In this document: positions 47,484 to 57,868 of the stretch, piece by piece
Layout: every line of letters starts with the position of its first letter
Position numbering within the stretch: the first letter of the stretch is position 1
NCBI GenBank assembly: GCA_949373155.1
Contig: CASICK010000004.1
Span: 62,001 to 126,000, forward strand
Source: an uncultured Synechococcus sp.
GTDB taxonomy: Bacteria > Cyanobacteriota > Cyanobacteriia > PCC-6307 > Cyanobiaceae
Reading direction: 5' to 3'
DNA: 64,000 nt
Translations under genes and position numbers: made by a program
Notes under the pieces: model-generated
Told to the model about the DNA's origin: nothing
Databases searched by the model: none
The model's input: the letters and a program-made list of their open reading frames with translations, nothing else

Positions 47484-48878
47484 ATGGCCCAGTCCTTGAG
47501 CGACCCACCAGTAGCTGGTCAAATCATCACCGTTCTGGGGACTGATCTCAACCACCAGGGCCTCGGACTCGCTCGCTGGCAAGGCTGGGTGGTGATCGTT
47601 CCCCAGTTGCTTCCAGGTGAACAGGCCCAGGTGCAATTGCTGCAACGCAAAAAATCGCAGTGGTTTGCGCGCCATCTCAAAACGCTCGTTGCAGCTCAAG
47701 GTGCGAGGAAACCTCCGTGCATCCTTGCCAAAGACTGTGGAGGCTGTTCTCTGCAACACCTCGAGGAAACTGTTCAGTCGGAATGGAAGCGCACCCGTCT
47801 TGAACAGACCCTGAAACGAATCGGTGGGATCGATATCCAGTCGCCTGCCCCAATCCATCACGATCTTGAACACTTGGGCTACCGCAATCGAGCCCTAATA
47901 CCCCTGCTTCGCAAGGAGGATCAGCTGCGTTTGGGGTACTACCGACGCGGAAGCCATCGCATCGTGAACCTGAATCGTTGTCCTGTCTTAGACCCACGCA
48001 TCGATGCCCTCATCAAACCCCTAAAACAGGACCTTGAAGCCAGCGGGTGGCCTGCTGATGCTGACTTACATGGCGAACTGGGTCTGCGCCACCTTGGTTT
48101 GCGCGTGGGTGTGCGAACCGGGGAACTGCTGATCACGCTGGTCAGTGCAACCAGCGAACTCAACGGTGTGAAAGACCTGGCCGTGGAGTGGATGAGCCGG
48201 TGGCCTGCCATCAACGGTGTGACCTTGAACCTGCAGCCGCGCCGGAGCAACACCATCCTCGGTGCGATCACCCATACCCTCGCTGGTCGAGATTGCATCA
48301 GCGAACGCTTCTGCGATCTTCAACTTCTGCTTGGAACCACCACCTTTTTCCAAATCAACACGGAGCGTGCCGAGCAGATCGTGATTGTGTTGCGGGATTG
48401 GCTTCTCGCTCGTGAGAACTGCAAACGCTTAATTGATGCCTATTGCGGCATCGGAACCATCAGCTTGCCAATCGCTGCAGCAGGCATAAGCGTGGTTGGT
48501 CTTGAAATCAATCCCGCTTCTGTTCAACAGGCACAACAAAACGCGGCCTTGAATGGAATCACAGATGCCAGCTTTGAAGCGGGTGATGTGGCCTTGATGC
48601 TGAGTGATTACCTTCCGGATCACGATGCTCTTGTGGTGGACCCTCCGCGAAAAGGATTGGCTCCAGATGTACTTGACGCCATTCTGAATTGCCCGCCCAA
48701 GAGCTTGGCCTACTTGAGTTGTGACTCGGCAACCTTGGCTAGGGACCTCAAGCAACTGGTCTCAGAAGGCGGTCCCTATGCCATTGATCGCATTCAACCC
48801 GTAGATTTTTTTCCGCAAACAACCCATCTGGAATGCCTGGTCCTCATGGAGCGCATCAACTACGAAGTTCAACCTTGA
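47484..48878 (+). CDS. rlmD: 23S rRNA (uracil-C5)-methyltransferase, RlmD/RumA type
   Basis: SAM-dependent methyltransferase acting on a uridine in 23S rRNA, or on tRNA if it is a TrmA-like variant. The N-terminal TRAM region is GQIITVLGTDLNHQGLGLAR. Four cysteines suited to an iron-sulfur cluster lie at PPCILAKDCGGCSLQHL and later NRCPVLDPR. The methylase core shows LIDAYCGIGTISLPIA, VVDPPRKGL and LSCDSATLARDL, in which the SCDxAT cysteine is the nucleophile. I chose the ATG at 47484 (MAQSLSDPPV). The end overlaps pheT by 23 bases. Confidence 0.88.
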   Translation: MAQSLSDPPVAGQIITVLGTDLNHQGLGLARWQGWVVIVPQLLPGEQAQVQLLQRKKSQWFARHLKTLVAAQGARKPPCILAKDCGGCSLQHLEETVQSEWKRTRLEQTLKRIGGIDIQSPAPIHHDLEHLGYRNRALIPLLRKEDQLRLGYYRRGSHRIVNLNRCPVLDPRIDALIKPLKQDLEASGWPADADLHGELGLRHLGLRVGVRTGELLITLVSATSELNGVKDLAVEWMSRWPAINGVTLNLQPRRSNTILGAITHTLAGRDCISERFCDLQLLLGTTTFFQINTERAEQIVIVLRDWLLARENCKRLIDAYCGIGTISLPIAAAGISVVGLEINPASVQQAQQNAALNGITDASFEAGDVALMLSDYLPDHDALVVDPPRKGLAPDVLDAILNCPPKSLAYLSCDSATLARDLKQLVSEGGPYAIDRIQPVDFFPQTTHLECLVLMERINYEVQP

Positions 48879-51306
48879 ATTGTTGAACTAAAGCCTGTCG
48901 AACCTTGTCTTGCACTGGCTGAAGTTGCTCATCCGTGAGCGTGCTGTCTTTGCCGCGATAGCGAAGTCGGAAGGCTTGGCTGCATTGATCATCAGGAAGT
49001 TGACCTCCTTCAAAGCGATCGATCAACTCAACACTTTCTAGAAGTGGCTTGCCAGCTTTACGAATGGCCTGCATCAAGTCCGCAGCTGGCAGTGTCTTCG
49101 GCACAAGCACTGCGAGATCCCTCTCCATCGCTGGAAGTGTTGAGAACGATTTGAAGGAAGGCACCCAGCGATTGCGACGCGTCACCGCTTCTAGAAGCCG
49201 GTGAAGATCTAGATCAAACAAGTAGGTGGCGTCGGGGAGCTCGTACTGAACACACAGCATGGGATGGAGCTGACCAAAGCAACCAAGGGTTCGGCCTTCC
49301 ACCACCACCGCTGCAGCCCGCCCGGGATGAAGTCGCGGGTCATCTGCCAAGGGCCGGTCTTGGGTTTCAAGACCCAAGGAGTTCAAGACAGTAGCGAGTG
49401 CTCCGCGAGCCATGAAGTAATCAGGCGCGAGTGCCTTGCCACTGGTGGCCCAGCGTGAAAGACGCCGTTCTCCGCAAATCACGCCGCCAAGACGCGCTGA
49501 CTGCACAATCTTTTGGTCCAGGGGGTGAAACACATGGCCAATTTCAAACAGCCAACAACCGGGCTGGGAAGCCTGAAGATTGCGTTGGCAGATCTGGAGA
49601 TGCTCCTGCCAAAGCGCAGTTCTGAGATGGCTAGTTTCCGCCAACAATGGATTACTGATCGGAATCCGATTGGGATCATCGGCATCAGCACCCGTAAGCG
49701 ATAAGCAGGTGATCTCTTGGAGGCCCGCACTACAAAGGCGGCGACGCAACCGGCGCTCCGCCTGCTGGATCTCTGTGAGGCCACCTGGAACCAGAGGATC
49801 AGGCAAGTGGGCAGCAAAACAGTCGAAACCGACAAGACGCGCCACCTCCTCGATCAGATCCACCTCCCTAAGAAGATCCATCCGACGGGAAGGAGGCACG
49901 ACCACCGACCAGCCGTCCTCTGAGGAGTTGAGTTGGCAGCCAAGTGCGGTAAGACACTCCTCCACCTGTTGATCACTGACATCGGATCCTTCCTCGCCTT
50001 CAGAAGCCAAAGGACCAAGAAGTTGGTGAAGAGCATGACGGCGAAGGGTCACCACGGGTTCCGGGCCTTCCTCGGCACAGCACTGCCAACTGCGGCCTGC
50101 CACACCTCCGAGAAGTTGTTCCATCAATTCGAGAGCACGACCCGCTGCAGGCAGGGTGATTTGACGCGGTAAACCCTTCTCATAACGAGAACTGGCGTCC
50201 GTGCGCAGTCCTGTTGCACGACTACTGCTGCGAATCGAAGCGGGAGTGAATAGGGCTGATTCCAGCCAAATTTTGCTTGTCGTGGCCGTTACTCCACTCT
50301 CAGCACTGCCGATCACGCCCGCAATCGCAACCGGTCGATCACGACAAGTCACCAATTGAACGCGTTCGTCAAGTTCGATGTTGCGGCCATCTAATCCCGT
50401 AAAGGGTTCCTTCGCCCGTCCTTGCCGAAGACCGAAATCAGAAGGCTTTAGGTCGCTGCCACACAGCCTTTCCAAGGCATCTAGGTCAAAGGCATGAAGA
50501 GGTTGACCTTGTTCCAACATCACCAAATTGGTGATGTCCACAATCGCGTTAACGGGTTTTACACCAGCCCGGACAAGTCTCTGTTGGAGCCAGGCAGGAG
50601 CATCTTTCCCACCATCGAGACCACTCACTTCGGTCAAGGCGTACACCCCCCCCTCCTTCATGGCGGCAGCATGTTCGGCTGAGGGGTTCAAATCAGCTGT
50701 CGACTGAGGAGCCACCGGCTTAGGTAACTGAAGACCTGCTCCTGTCAGTGCCGCCACTTCCCTTGCGATTCCTGTCATCGACAGACCATCAGGCCGATTC
50801 GCAGTGATCGCTAATTCCAGAACGATGTCATCCAAGCCGAGGCAAGGCGCCACTGCCGTACCAGGTACCGGAAGGCTTTCAAGCAGATCATCTAAGACAG
50901 CAATCCCGTCAACATCCGTGGGTTGACCGAGCTCGGCGAGCGAACAAATCATTCCCTGGCTCGCTACCCCCCGCAGCTCACCAGCCTTAATCGTGAGATT
51001 GACCGCAGGAAGAACAGCGCCAATGGTGGCGACAGGAACATGAATTCCTGCCCGCACATTGCTTGCACCACAAACGATCTGAACCGTCTCATCCGCACCA
51101 ATATCCACAACACAAACACTGAGTTTGTCGGCATTCGGATGTTTATCGCGCTCCAGAACATGGCCCACCACAACGCCTTGGGCCAATCGACTCAAATCAT
51201 CGATCTCCTCCACCTCAAATCCAGCCATGGATAGGCGTTCGCCAAGTTGATCAGCGGCTTCATTTACCTGGACGAGATCCTGCAACCAGGAAAGAGAGAC
51301 CCGCAC
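48856..51306 (-). CDS. pheT: Phenylalanyl-tRNA synthetase beta subunit
   Basis: Beta chain of the tetrameric PheRS. The length of 816 residues is typical. The order is: an N-terminal tRNA-binding (EMAP-like) domain ([21 protein letters not shown]), the B3/B4 editing domain ([29 protein letters not shown]), the B5 domain, a catalytic-like core ([18 protein letters not shown]), and a C-terminal anticodon-type fold ([34 protein letters not shown]). pheS is not in the window. Divergent from rpmG across about 130 bases that presumably hold both promoters. Confidence 0.96.
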   Translation of the reverse strand: MRVSLSWLQDLVQVNEAADQLGERLSMAGFEVEEIDDLSRLAQGVVVGHVLERDKHPNADKLSVCVVDIGADETVQIVCGASNVRAGIHVPVATIGAVLPAVNLTIKAGELRGVASQGMICSLAELGQPTDVDGIAVLDDLLESLPVPGTAVAPCLGLDDIVLELAITANRPDGLSMTGIAREVAALTGAGLQLPKPVAPQSTADLNPSAEHAAAMKEGGVYALTEVSGLDGGKDAPAWLQQRLVRAGVKPVNAIVDITNLVMLEQGQPLHAFDLDALERLCGSDLKPSDFGLRQGRAKEPFTGLDGRNIELDERVQLVTCRDRPVAIAGVIGSAESGVTATTSKIWLESALFTPASIRSSSRATGLRTDASSRYEKGLPRQITLPAAGRALELMEQLLGGVAGRSWQCCAEEGPEPVVTLRRHALHQLLGPLASEGEEGSDVSDQQVEECLTALGCQLNSSEDGWSVVVPPSRRMDLLREVDLIEEVARLVGFDCFAAHLPDPLVPGGLTEIQQAERRLRRRLCSAGLQEITCLSLTGADADDPNRIPISNPLLAETSHLRTALWQEHLQICQRNLQASQPGCWLFEIGHVFHPLDQKIVQSARLGGVICGERRLSRWATSGKALAPDYFMARGALATVLNSLGLETQDRPLADDPRLHPGRAAAVVVEGRTLGCFGQLHPMLCVQYELPDATYLFDLDLHRLLEAVTRRNRWVPSFKSFSTLPAMERDLAVLVPKTLPAADLMQAIRKAGKPLLESVELIDRFEGGQLPDDQCSQAFRLRYRGKDSTLTDEQLQPVQDKVRQALVQQFKVELRS

Positions 51307-51434
51307 GTCAACGATTCAATCGGATTGCGATCCTACGAAGCTCCGAGAAATCATCAAAACTCTTTGCGGTGACAGCTCAAGATGTAAAGTCGTTGTTCGT
51401 TACTACGCTTCGCTTTTGCGGCGCAACGTCCTTT

Positions 51435-51635
51435 ATGGCTAAAAACAAGGGCGTCCGGATCGTGATCACTCTCGAGTGCACTGAATGCCGGTCCGCCTCC
51501 GCCTCCGAAAAGCGTTCTCCCGGCGTGTCTAGATACACGACGGAGAAGAACCGACGGAACACCACCGAGCGGCTGGAGATCATGAAATTCTGTCCCCAGC
51601 TCAACAAAATGACTCTCCATAAGGAAATCAAGTGA
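51435..51635 (+). CDS. rpmG: 50S ribosomal protein L33
   Basis: A 66-residue ribosomal protein. It starts [20 protein letters not shown] and contains [20 protein letters not shown]. In zinc-binding L33 two CxxC pairs are expected; here the first pair is present (CTEC), but the second reads CPQL, so one ligand is missing and zinc binding is doubtful. I chose the ATG at 51435 over an upstream frame. It is the first gene of an rpmG-rpsR-rnb group, with rpsR 38 bases away. Confidence 0.93.
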   Translation: MAKNKGVRIVITLECTECRSASASEKRSPGVSRYTTEKNRRNTTERLEIMKFCPQLNKMTLHKEIK

Positions 51636-51673
51636 GTTTGCAGGTGTCCATCGTTCAACAGCTTTCCTGAGTT

Positions 51674-51895
51674 ATGTCTAGTTCCTTCTTTAAGAAGCGT
51701 CTTTCTCCAATCAAACCTGGAGATCCCATTGACTACAAAGATGTGGATCTGCTGAAGAAATTCATCACAGAACGAGGAAAGATTCTTCCTCGTCGCCTAA
51801 CCGGGCTGACTGCCAGGCAGCAGCGCGACCTTACGAATGCTGTAAAGCGTGCACGCATTGTGGCGTTGCTTCCCTTCGTTAACCCAGAAGGCTGA
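51674..51895 (+). CDS. rpsR: 30S ribosomal protein S18
   Basis: A 73-residue ribosomal protein with the conserved blocks [36 protein letters not shown] and [20 protein letters not shown], which contacts 16S rRNA and S6. It follows rpmG closely. The next gene, an RNase R/II homologue, appears to overlap it by up to 47 bases, because no standard start exists soon after the rpsR stop. Confidence 0.96.
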   Translation: MSSSFFKKRLSPIKPGDPIDYKDVDLLKKFITERGKILPRRLTGLTARQQRDLTNAVKRARIVALLPFVNPEG

Positions 51896-53951
51896 TCCAC
51901 TGGCTTCGTCCTCTCTCCAACCAGGAGATCTTGTCGGCGTCCAAGAGTCGAAGGGGAATCAACTTGCTGTCGTCGAATCTCTTCAAGGCAGCAAAGCGCG
52001 CTTGAAACTTGGGTTTGATCGCAAAGCTGTTGTCTTACCCCAGCGGCAATTGGATCTCATATGCCCCCTGCCATCCGGAGCTGAGCTTCCCGATGGGCTG
52101 GGGGCTTCTCCATGGCATCTCAAATCCGAGCAACTCAACCTCTCCTGTCTCGATCGTCGCAGCTGGGGCGCAGCATGGCTCTTACTTCTTGAATCGAATG
52201 AGACCGTAGAGATTGATTTTTTCAGTGATCTGGTCTGTGGCGGAACAAGTCCGAACCAATTAGCCCTGTGTTGGTTGGCCTTGATGGGGCCCCAGCTTTG
52301 GTTCCGATACAAGCAGGATCAGATCAAGGCTCGCTCGGCAGCCGAACTCAAACCGCTTCGCCGACAACAGCGGCTCAAAGCTCTTGAACAGCAAATAGAA
52401 CAGAGTTGGAAAAAACTGTTAATCGCTCGTCAACCGATTGATCTGCAAAGCCTTCCCCCAGTTCTTGGCGACAGATTCGAACAGCTCAAGGACGTGGTTT
52501 CAGGGTCCCTCGAATTCGCACAACTTGAGCGAGTCGTTCAGCAAAGCCTGGTGAGTCTGCGTCTTGATCAAGACCGAGCAGACCTTCGACTCCTCTTGGT
52601 GGATCTTGGTCTTTGGGACCCCCATGAACTGGCATCGATGGCCGGCACAACCTGGTCATCAGGATTTAGTCAGGCTCTGCTCGAGGAGGCTGAGCGCTTG
52701 GTGGAGCTCAATACGAGCGAACGCCCCGGTGACTCCGAGCGCATCGATCTTTGCCATCAGCGCTGCGTCACGATCGACGATGAAGACACGCGAGATATTG
52801 ATGACGGGATCGCGCTGGAACGTCGCGCGGATGGCACTCAAAGACTCTGGATTCACATCGCTGACCCGGGGCGATTGATCGATCAAGACTCAGCCCTAGA
52901 CCTAGAAGCCCGACGCCGCGGTAGCAGCCTCTACCTAGCGAGAGGCAATCTGCCGATGTTTCCAGAATGCTTATCGACAGGTCCTTTCAGTTTGCGAGCA
53001 CGAATGCGAACTGCTGCCTGGAGCATCTGGGCTGAACTCACCAGTGACGGTGAACTCGGAGATCACGGAATCCAGCGCAGCTGGGTGCAACCCACCTATC
53101 GACTCAGCTACGAAGACGCCGATGAGTTAATCGAATTGGCACCCCCAGAAGACACCGACTTAGCAGAATTGGATGCGCTCCTCAGCCGCAGGCGTGACTG
53201 CCGTGTTCGCAATGGGGCCCTTCTTATGGACCTTCCAGAAGGGCGGATTCGTTGTCGAGATGGTCAGCCATCTCTCGAGGTCAGTGAACCAGGTCGATCC
53301 AGGCAAATGGTGGCTGAAGCGATGATTTTGGCCGGTGCCGTGGTAGCCAGAATTGCGGAGGTACATGACCTGGCCTTGCCATTCCGCAGCCAACTCCCCG
53401 CTGACCTCCCCCCCAGCTCCGAATTGGAGGCCCTACCAGATGGAGCCGTACGATTCGCCGCCATCAAGCGTTGTCTCAGTCGCGGACTGATGGGAACCCA
53501 ACCTGCAGCACATTTCAGCTTGGGACTTGCCTCCTATGCCCAAGCCACATCCCCCATTCGCCGCTACGGCGATCTCGTTGTACAGCGGCAATTCCAAGCC
53601 CAACTCAGTCAAGAGGACAGTGGCGAGTTACCGCTCGACCGTGAGGCACTGCAAGCCCTCTTGAGTGACTTCGACGCAGCGGTGCGAGAAGGCATTGGTA
53701 TCTCCCGAGAAGACCAACGACACTGGCAGCAGGTTTGGTTTGAACACCATCGAAAGGAGCAGTGGGCTGCAGAGTTCTTGCGCTGGTTGCGTCCTCAGGA
53801 TCAGCTTGGACTGGTGCGCATTGACGACCTAGCCATGGATGTGGCAGCTGAATGTCCTAGAGATTCAGAACCGGGTGAGGGCCTGTTGATCAACGTTCAG
53901 CATGTTGATTCGGTGCGCGATCAACTCAGGCTGGTGGCTTCGGCTCACTAA
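51849..53951 (+). CDS. RNase R/II family exoribonuclease (RNB domain)
   Basis: 3'-to-5' exoribonuclease of the RNB superfamily. The catalytic core has [19 protein letters not shown] with the metal-binding aspartates, [25 protein letters not shown], and the C-terminal [16 protein letters not shown] motif. No S1 domain is evident at the very end, but a short beta-rich C-terminus follows. The start is unclear. The frame is open to a GTG at 51849 inside rpsR, while the conserved-looking part begins at about 51900 with [16 protein letters not shown] and only a CTG is available there. Family is firm; choice between RNase R and II-like is not. Confidence 0.88.
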   Translation: MHALWRCFPSLTQKADPLASSSLQPGDLVGVQESKGNQLAVVESLQGSKARLKLGFDRKAVVLPQRQLDLICPLPSGAELPDGLGASPWHLKSEQLNLSCLDRRSWGAAWLLLLESNETVEIDFFSDLVCGGTSPNQLALCWLALMGPQLWFRYKQDQIKARSAAELKPLRRQQRLKALEQQIEQSWKKLLIARQPIDLQSLPPVLGDRFEQLKDVVSGSLEFAQLERVVQQSLVSLRLDQDRADLRLLLVDLGLWDPHELASMAGTTWSSGFSQALLEEAERLVELNTSERPGDSERIDLCHQRCVTIDDEDTRDIDDGIALERRADGTQRLWIHIADPGRLIDQDSALDLEARRRGSSLYLARGNLPMFPECLSTGPFSLRARMRTAAWSIWAELTSDGELGDHGIQRSWVQPTYRLSYEDADELIELAPPEDTDLAELDALLSRRRDCRVRNGALLMDLPEGRIRCRDGQPSLEVSEPGRSRQMVAEAMILAGAVVARIAEVHDLALPFRSQLPADLPPSSELEALPDGAVRFAAIKRCLSRGLMGTQPAAHFSLGLASYAQATSPIRRYGDLVVQRQFQAQLSQEDSGELPLDREALQALLSDFDAAVREGIGISREDQRHWQQVWFEHHRKEQWAAEFLRWLRPQDQLGLVRIDDLAMDVAAECPRDSEPGEGLLINVQHVDSVRDQLRLVASAH

Positions 53952-55774
53952 ATCCTTCTGGAGCCATGCAAGCTGATGCCTCGTAACCAGGGGCCCCAGG
54001 GATTAGCGACTGCGACTAACTCAATAGCTTTAGGGCGTTCCTGGTTCGCCAGCCAATCGCGCAACTCGGGCTCCAAGGTGATCAAGGGCCAACGACGACC
54101 TCCCACCAGTTCGAGTTCGTATCCACCGTTGTGATCAGGTACCAGTGTTCCCGACCAAACGCCCTGTTGAGGCTGGGGAGGAGGAGACGACGAAACCTGC
54201 TCATCTGGACCGAGCCAGCATCCATTTGCGCCAAGGAGCTCAGGATGATCAAGACAGGCACGCTGTCGTTGTTGCCAATGGGGATGATGCCAAGGTGTGT
54301 CCCATAGCGGAACGATTCCAGAGGGGGCCGTGGGCTCCTCGATCAAGAGGTCTTGAAGGAGACGAACGGGCAGAGCTGCAAGTGGACATCGGAGCCGAAT
54401 CGACAGGGCCGCCGCTGCTCCAGCAGCCTGTCCCACATTGAAGATGAGAGGCTGCAGCCTTGTGGCCCCATTCGCCATATGACTCGTGCTGAAACACTTA
54501 TCAGCGGTCAGCAAATTCTCTAGGTCAGCACTCACCAGTGCTTGATAGGGAATGCAAAAAGGGGTCCCTGACCAACGGCCACCCCAGCGACAGCTCTTGG
54601 GAGCAAGCGGCCAATCAGGTCCTGGATAGTGATGGTCGTTGGCGTAATTGCCAACAGCAACCGATTCCAACGCACCTGCGTCATTTAAGGGAAGCGCCGC
54701 GATGGATTGACCGGTCGTCTGAGGCAGAAGCTCCTGTTCAATCACCGTCTTGAGCCCGATCATCCGGCGACCCTCACGCCAATAGGGCATCGCAGCCAAC
54801 CAGGGAGCTGGGCTTCCAGCCTCATGGGGGAACGCCTCGCCCCGCGTTAACCAACCTGAACTACTGCGCTGAAGTTCATCCGCAAAATGCAAGCTGTGAG
54901 CTTGCATTTCAGCCATTAGTTCCTGCTCTGCATTGGGATCAGCGTCGAAGGCTCGCTCCAATCCCCGATGCCAGTCGTTGCCATGCAGGGGCCAATTCAG
55001 CATCACCAAGCCGCCAGGCAAGCGGCCGTAGTTAATGGTGCGCTCCAAACCAAAAGCTGCACATGCCTGCTCAAAGGGCTCGGGCAACAACAACGGTGTG
55101 CCGTTTTGATCCAACCTTGAGACGGGATCCGCCAAAAGTTGATCACGCTGCAGCTGACCCATCACCACCCAGGTGGGGGACTGGACTGGCTGCTCCTGAA
55201 AAAAGTGTTCTGTCTTAATGCGCTGCTCACCAGGGGCACTCGGTTCCCCCCACAGCTCCTGAGCCTCCCAACCAAAACGAAAGGGTGCCTCAGCCAAGGG
55301 CAACAAATCGCCGCGATCACTGCCATCGATCACCACGTCGCAGCCAACGCGATAAACATCTCCAGAGCGTTGAATCAGCACCGCTTGCACCGCTGCCCCA
55401 GAGCGTTCCACATCAAGCAGCTGACAATCCGCCCACCAGTGAAGATTCGGGAGTGCGTGCACCCAATCTTGAAGAATCCTCTCAGCCGTCGTTGGCTGAT
55501 AGCCAAAGCAACTCACCCAGTTTTGATCGAGGCCCTCTGGCTCGTTTTGATACAAAGCCCTGAGGAAGGATCCCCACAAGCCGGTCTGCCAAGGGGCGAG
55601 TTCATTTCCATCAGGACAACACACTCCCGCCGTACTGACCATTCCCCCTAGCCAGCGACCAGGGGTCAGCAGAAGCGTGCTGGCACCGGATCGAGCGGCC
55701 TGGACTGCTGCGGCAACACCTCCAGTGCCACCACCCCAAACCACCAATGGGCTATGGCAAGTTTGCGCGGTCAT
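53948..55774 (-). CDS. FAD-dependent oxidoreductase (FAD_oxidored type)
   Basis: A 608-residue flavoprotein. The dinucleotide-binding loop is at the N-terminus, VVWGGGTGGVAAAVQAARSG, followed by RWLGGMVSTAGVC, a signature of the FAD_oxidored family of xanthan-lyase-like and related enzymes. Later blocks are VVIDGSDRGDLLPLAEAPF, ANDHHYPGPDWP, and the C-terminal FAD contact STSHMANGATRLQPLIFNVGQAAG (given in part). No signal peptide is visible. Substrate is unknown. Its ATG overlaps the stop of the upstream small gene as ATGA, so the two are translated together. Confidence 0.83.
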   Translation of the reverse strand: MTAQTCHSPLVVWGGGTGGVAAAVQAARSGASTLLLTPGRWLGGMVSTAGVCCPDGNELAPWQTGLWGSFLRALYQNEPEGLDQNWVSCFGYQPTTAERILQDWVHALPNLHWWADCQLLDVERSGAAVQAVLIQRSGDVYRVGCDVVIDGSDRGDLLPLAEAPFRFGWEAQELWGEPSAPGEQRIKTEHFFQEQPVQSPTWVVMGQLQRDQLLADPVSRLDQNGTPLLLPEPFEQACAAFGLERTINYGRLPGGLVMLNWPLHGNDWHRGLERAFDADPNAEQELMAEMQAHSLHFADELQRSSSGWLTRGEAFPHEAGSPAPWLAAMPYWREGRRMIGLKTVIEQELLPQTTGQSIAALPLNDAGALESVAVGNYANDHHYPGPDWPLAPKSCRWGGRWSGTPFCIPYQALVSADLENLLTADKCFSTSHMANGATRLQPLIFNVGQAAGAAAALSIRLRCPLAALPVRLLQDLLIEEPTAPSGIVPLWDTPWHHPHWQQRQRACLDHPELLGANGCWLGPDEQVSSSPPPQPQQGVWSGTLVPDHNGGYELELVGGRRWPLITLEPELRDWLANQERPKAIELVAVANPWGPWLRGISLHGSRRI

Positions 55775-56235
55775 ACCTGAGCCGAATCGCTACAGCTGAT
55801 CCTCAGCTGTTCATCGAAATAAGGATGGCCGATGCAACGAAACCGCAGCGCCACAAGCTGCTCGAACAAGGGATGGATTTTGCACATTGGTGGAAAAGAG
55901 AGGGACCAGCATGCGACCAAAAAAATGAAGTCCCGCTCAAAAGGGCACTGGGAAGGAAACAGTTGAACAACGAAAGAAAAAATCATCTCGTCACCGAGAT
56001 CCAAAGAATCCAGCCATTGCTTCAGGGGATCAAAGGGTTTCCAAGGCTGAGTGACCTCAAAAGAGCAAGCAACGAAGCTGCTCATCAGTTTGCTGTTGAA
56101 GCCAAGCGCTGGGGTGAGACGAGAACAGACATTGGATGTCAGCAAGATTTTGAACTCGGCAATGGTTCCAATCAAAGTCTCCATCCACAAGGGGCAGCTG
56201 GTGCAACGCTGCCAGCCAAGTCGACCTGACCTCAT
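55771..56235 (-). CDS. Mo-dependent nitrogenase C-terminal-like (Mo-nitro_C) domain protein
   Basis: Frame of about 154 codons whose second half fits the Mo-nitro_C family: PWKPFDPLKQWLDSLDLGDE, FPSQCPFERDF, PPMCKIHPLFEQLVALRFRC. This family is common in cyanobacteria, including those that do not fix nitrogen, and its function is unclear. The stretch FIFLVACWSLSF between ERD and PPMC does not match the family; the +1 frame there reads FFGRMLVPLF, which does. This suggests a pair of compensating frameshifts around a run of seven Ts. The stop overlaps the FAD oxidoreductase start (ATGA). The start is uncertain: 56235, 56184 or 56085. A frame on the opposite strand is probably a shadow. Confidence 0.6.
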   Translation of the reverse strand: MRSGRLGWQRCTSCPLWMETLIGTIAEFKILLTSNVCSRLTPALGFNSKLMSSFVACSFEVTQPWKPFDPLKQWLDSLDLGDEMIFSFVVQLFPSQCPFERDFIFLVACWSLSFPPMCKIHPLFEQLVALRFRCIGHPYFDEQLRISCSDSAQV

Positions 56236-56323
56236 CAACGAATGCAACGTTGAAAAGTGGCATGACAGAGCGAAGGGGGGTCGTTAGGATCCAAGGCCGG
56301 AAGGGGATCACCCCGAGACGACC

Positions 56324-57868
56324 ATGATTTATACCCTTACGACCCCTCTTTACTACGTCAACGACAAACCTCATTTAGGAAGCACGTACACCACCGTTGC
56401 CTGTGATGCACTGGCTCGCTTTCAGAGACTTGAAGGACATGAAGTGGTGTTTGTGACTGGTGTAGATGAACACGGTCAAAAAATTCAACGCACAGCCGCA
56501 ACACAGGGAATCAGCCCCATCGATCACTGCAATCGAGTCACGGCCAGCTACGAAAAGGCCTGGAACGAATGGGACATAAGCCACGATCGATTTGTCCGCA
56601 CCACGTCACCACGCCATTTACCGCTGGTCCAACAGTTTTTTCATCGCTGTGAAAAATCAGGTGATATCCGCAGTGGTCGTCAAACCGGTTGGTATTGCGT
56701 TGGCTGCGAGGAGTTTAAGGATGATCCTGCAGAAGCGATCGACCCAACCTGTTCCATTCACCAGAAACCATTGGAATGGAGAGATGAGGAGAACCTGTTC
56801 TTTTGTTTGTCGCACTTCCAGGAGAAAATTGAAGCTCTTCTCAACCAGTCTGATTTCATTGCACCAGCGAGTCGGCGCAAAGAGATTCAAAACTTTGTAG
56901 CGGGAGGATTGCGCGACTTTTCCATTTCAAGGGTCAATGTGGACTGGGGGTTGCCCGTACCAGGACATCAAGGCCACACCTTTTATGTTTGGTTTGATGC
57001 CTTACTCGGCTACCTCACGGCTCTGTTAGATGACGGTGGGAGTATTGACCTTGAACGCCTAAACGCTGTTGGCTGGCCTGCAGATCAACATGTAATTGGC
57101 AAAGACATCCTGCGTTTCCATGCTGTGTATTGGCCAGCAATGTTGATGTCAGCGGGTTTACCTCTCCCCAAAAAAGTATTCGGGCATGGTTTTCTGACCA
57201 GGGAAGGTCAAAAAATGGGCAAGTCGATTGGCAATGTTCTTGATCCAGAAGTGCTATTGAATCGCTGCGGTACAGATGCAGTGCGCTGGTATCTCTTACG
57301 CGATATTCAATTTGGAGATGATGGTGATTTCCAACAACAGCGTTTTGTTGATCTGGTCAACAATGACCTTGCTAACACCATTGGTAATTTGCTGAACCGA
57401 ACCTCTTCGATGTCTCGTAAATGGTTTAACGAGTCCACACCCATTGTTGAGACCGAAGACAGCGATCGTCATGCGTTACGCCAAGTAGCCGAAACAGCCA
57501 TCGCAACTGTTCGCGAGGCCATGCCCACCATGGCCTTTCAGAAAGCAGCTGAGGCCATTCTTCAATTAGCCATTCAAGCGAACGGATACCTCAATGACCA
57601 AGCCCCTTGGAGCAAAATGAAGAAGGGTGGCCAGGATGCTGAAGTCGCAGTGGACTTATATGGAGTTTTAGAAAGCGCGCGATTGGTGGGATGGCTGCTA
57701 CAACCCCTCGTTCCTGATTTGAGCGAGCGGATTCTGAGCCAACTCAACCAACCTTTAAATGCAGATACCTGGAGCGGAGAACTGGTATGGGGAGGCCTCG
57801 AATCAGGCCATCCCCTTCCCCAGCCTCAGCCTGTGATGCAACGACTAGAACTCGAAGAAGCACTGTGA
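56324..57868 (+). CDS. metG: Methionyl-tRNA synthetase
   Basis: Charges tRNA-Met and so serves initiation. The class I HIGH-type motif is YYVNDKPHLGSTYTTVACD, a zinc-binding insert has CVGCEEF and CSIHQKPLEW, and the KMSKS motif is EGQKMGKSIGN. The anticodon-binding helices follow. Length is 514 residues, without the C-terminal dimerisation domain found in some bacteria. A small GGGG-ATCA-CCCC hairpin lies 9-20 bases before the ATG. The stop overlaps the lptC start as GTGA. Confidence 0.96.
   Translation: MIYTLTTPLYYVNDKPHLGSTYTTVACDALARFQRLEGHEVVFVTGVDEHGQKIQRTAATQGISPIDHCNRVTASYEKAWNEWDISHDRFVRTTSPRHLPLVQQFFHRCEKSGDIRSGRQTGWYCVGCEEFKDDPAEAIDPTCSIHQKPLEWRDEENLFFCLSHFQEKIEALLNQSDFIAPASRRKEIQNFVAGGLRDFSISRVNVDWGLPVPGHQGHTFYVWFDALLGYLTALLDDGGSIDLERLNAVGWPADQHVIGKDILRFHAVYWPAMLMSAGLPLPKKVFGHGFLTREGQKMGKSIGNVLDPEVLLNRCGTDAVRWYLLRDIQFGDDGDFQQQRFVDLVNNDLANTIGNLLNRTSSMSRKWFNESTPIVETEDSDRHALRQVAETAIATVREAMPTMAFQKAAEAILQLAIQANGYLNDQAPWSKMKKGGQDAEVAVDLYGVLESARLVGWLLQPLVPDLSERILSQLNQPLNADTWSGELVWGGLESGHPLPQPQPVMQRLELEEAL

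Noticed and set aside
55747..56229. Plus-strand open frame of 160 codons opposite the Mo-nitro_C-like gene
   Set aside because: Hydrophilic, no recognisable family, and it starts inside the oxidoreductase gene; the minus frame has family motifs and an ATGA junction.
56303..56314. GGGG-ATCA-CCCC hairpin before metG
   Set aside because: Only four base pairs; too small to claim regulation.
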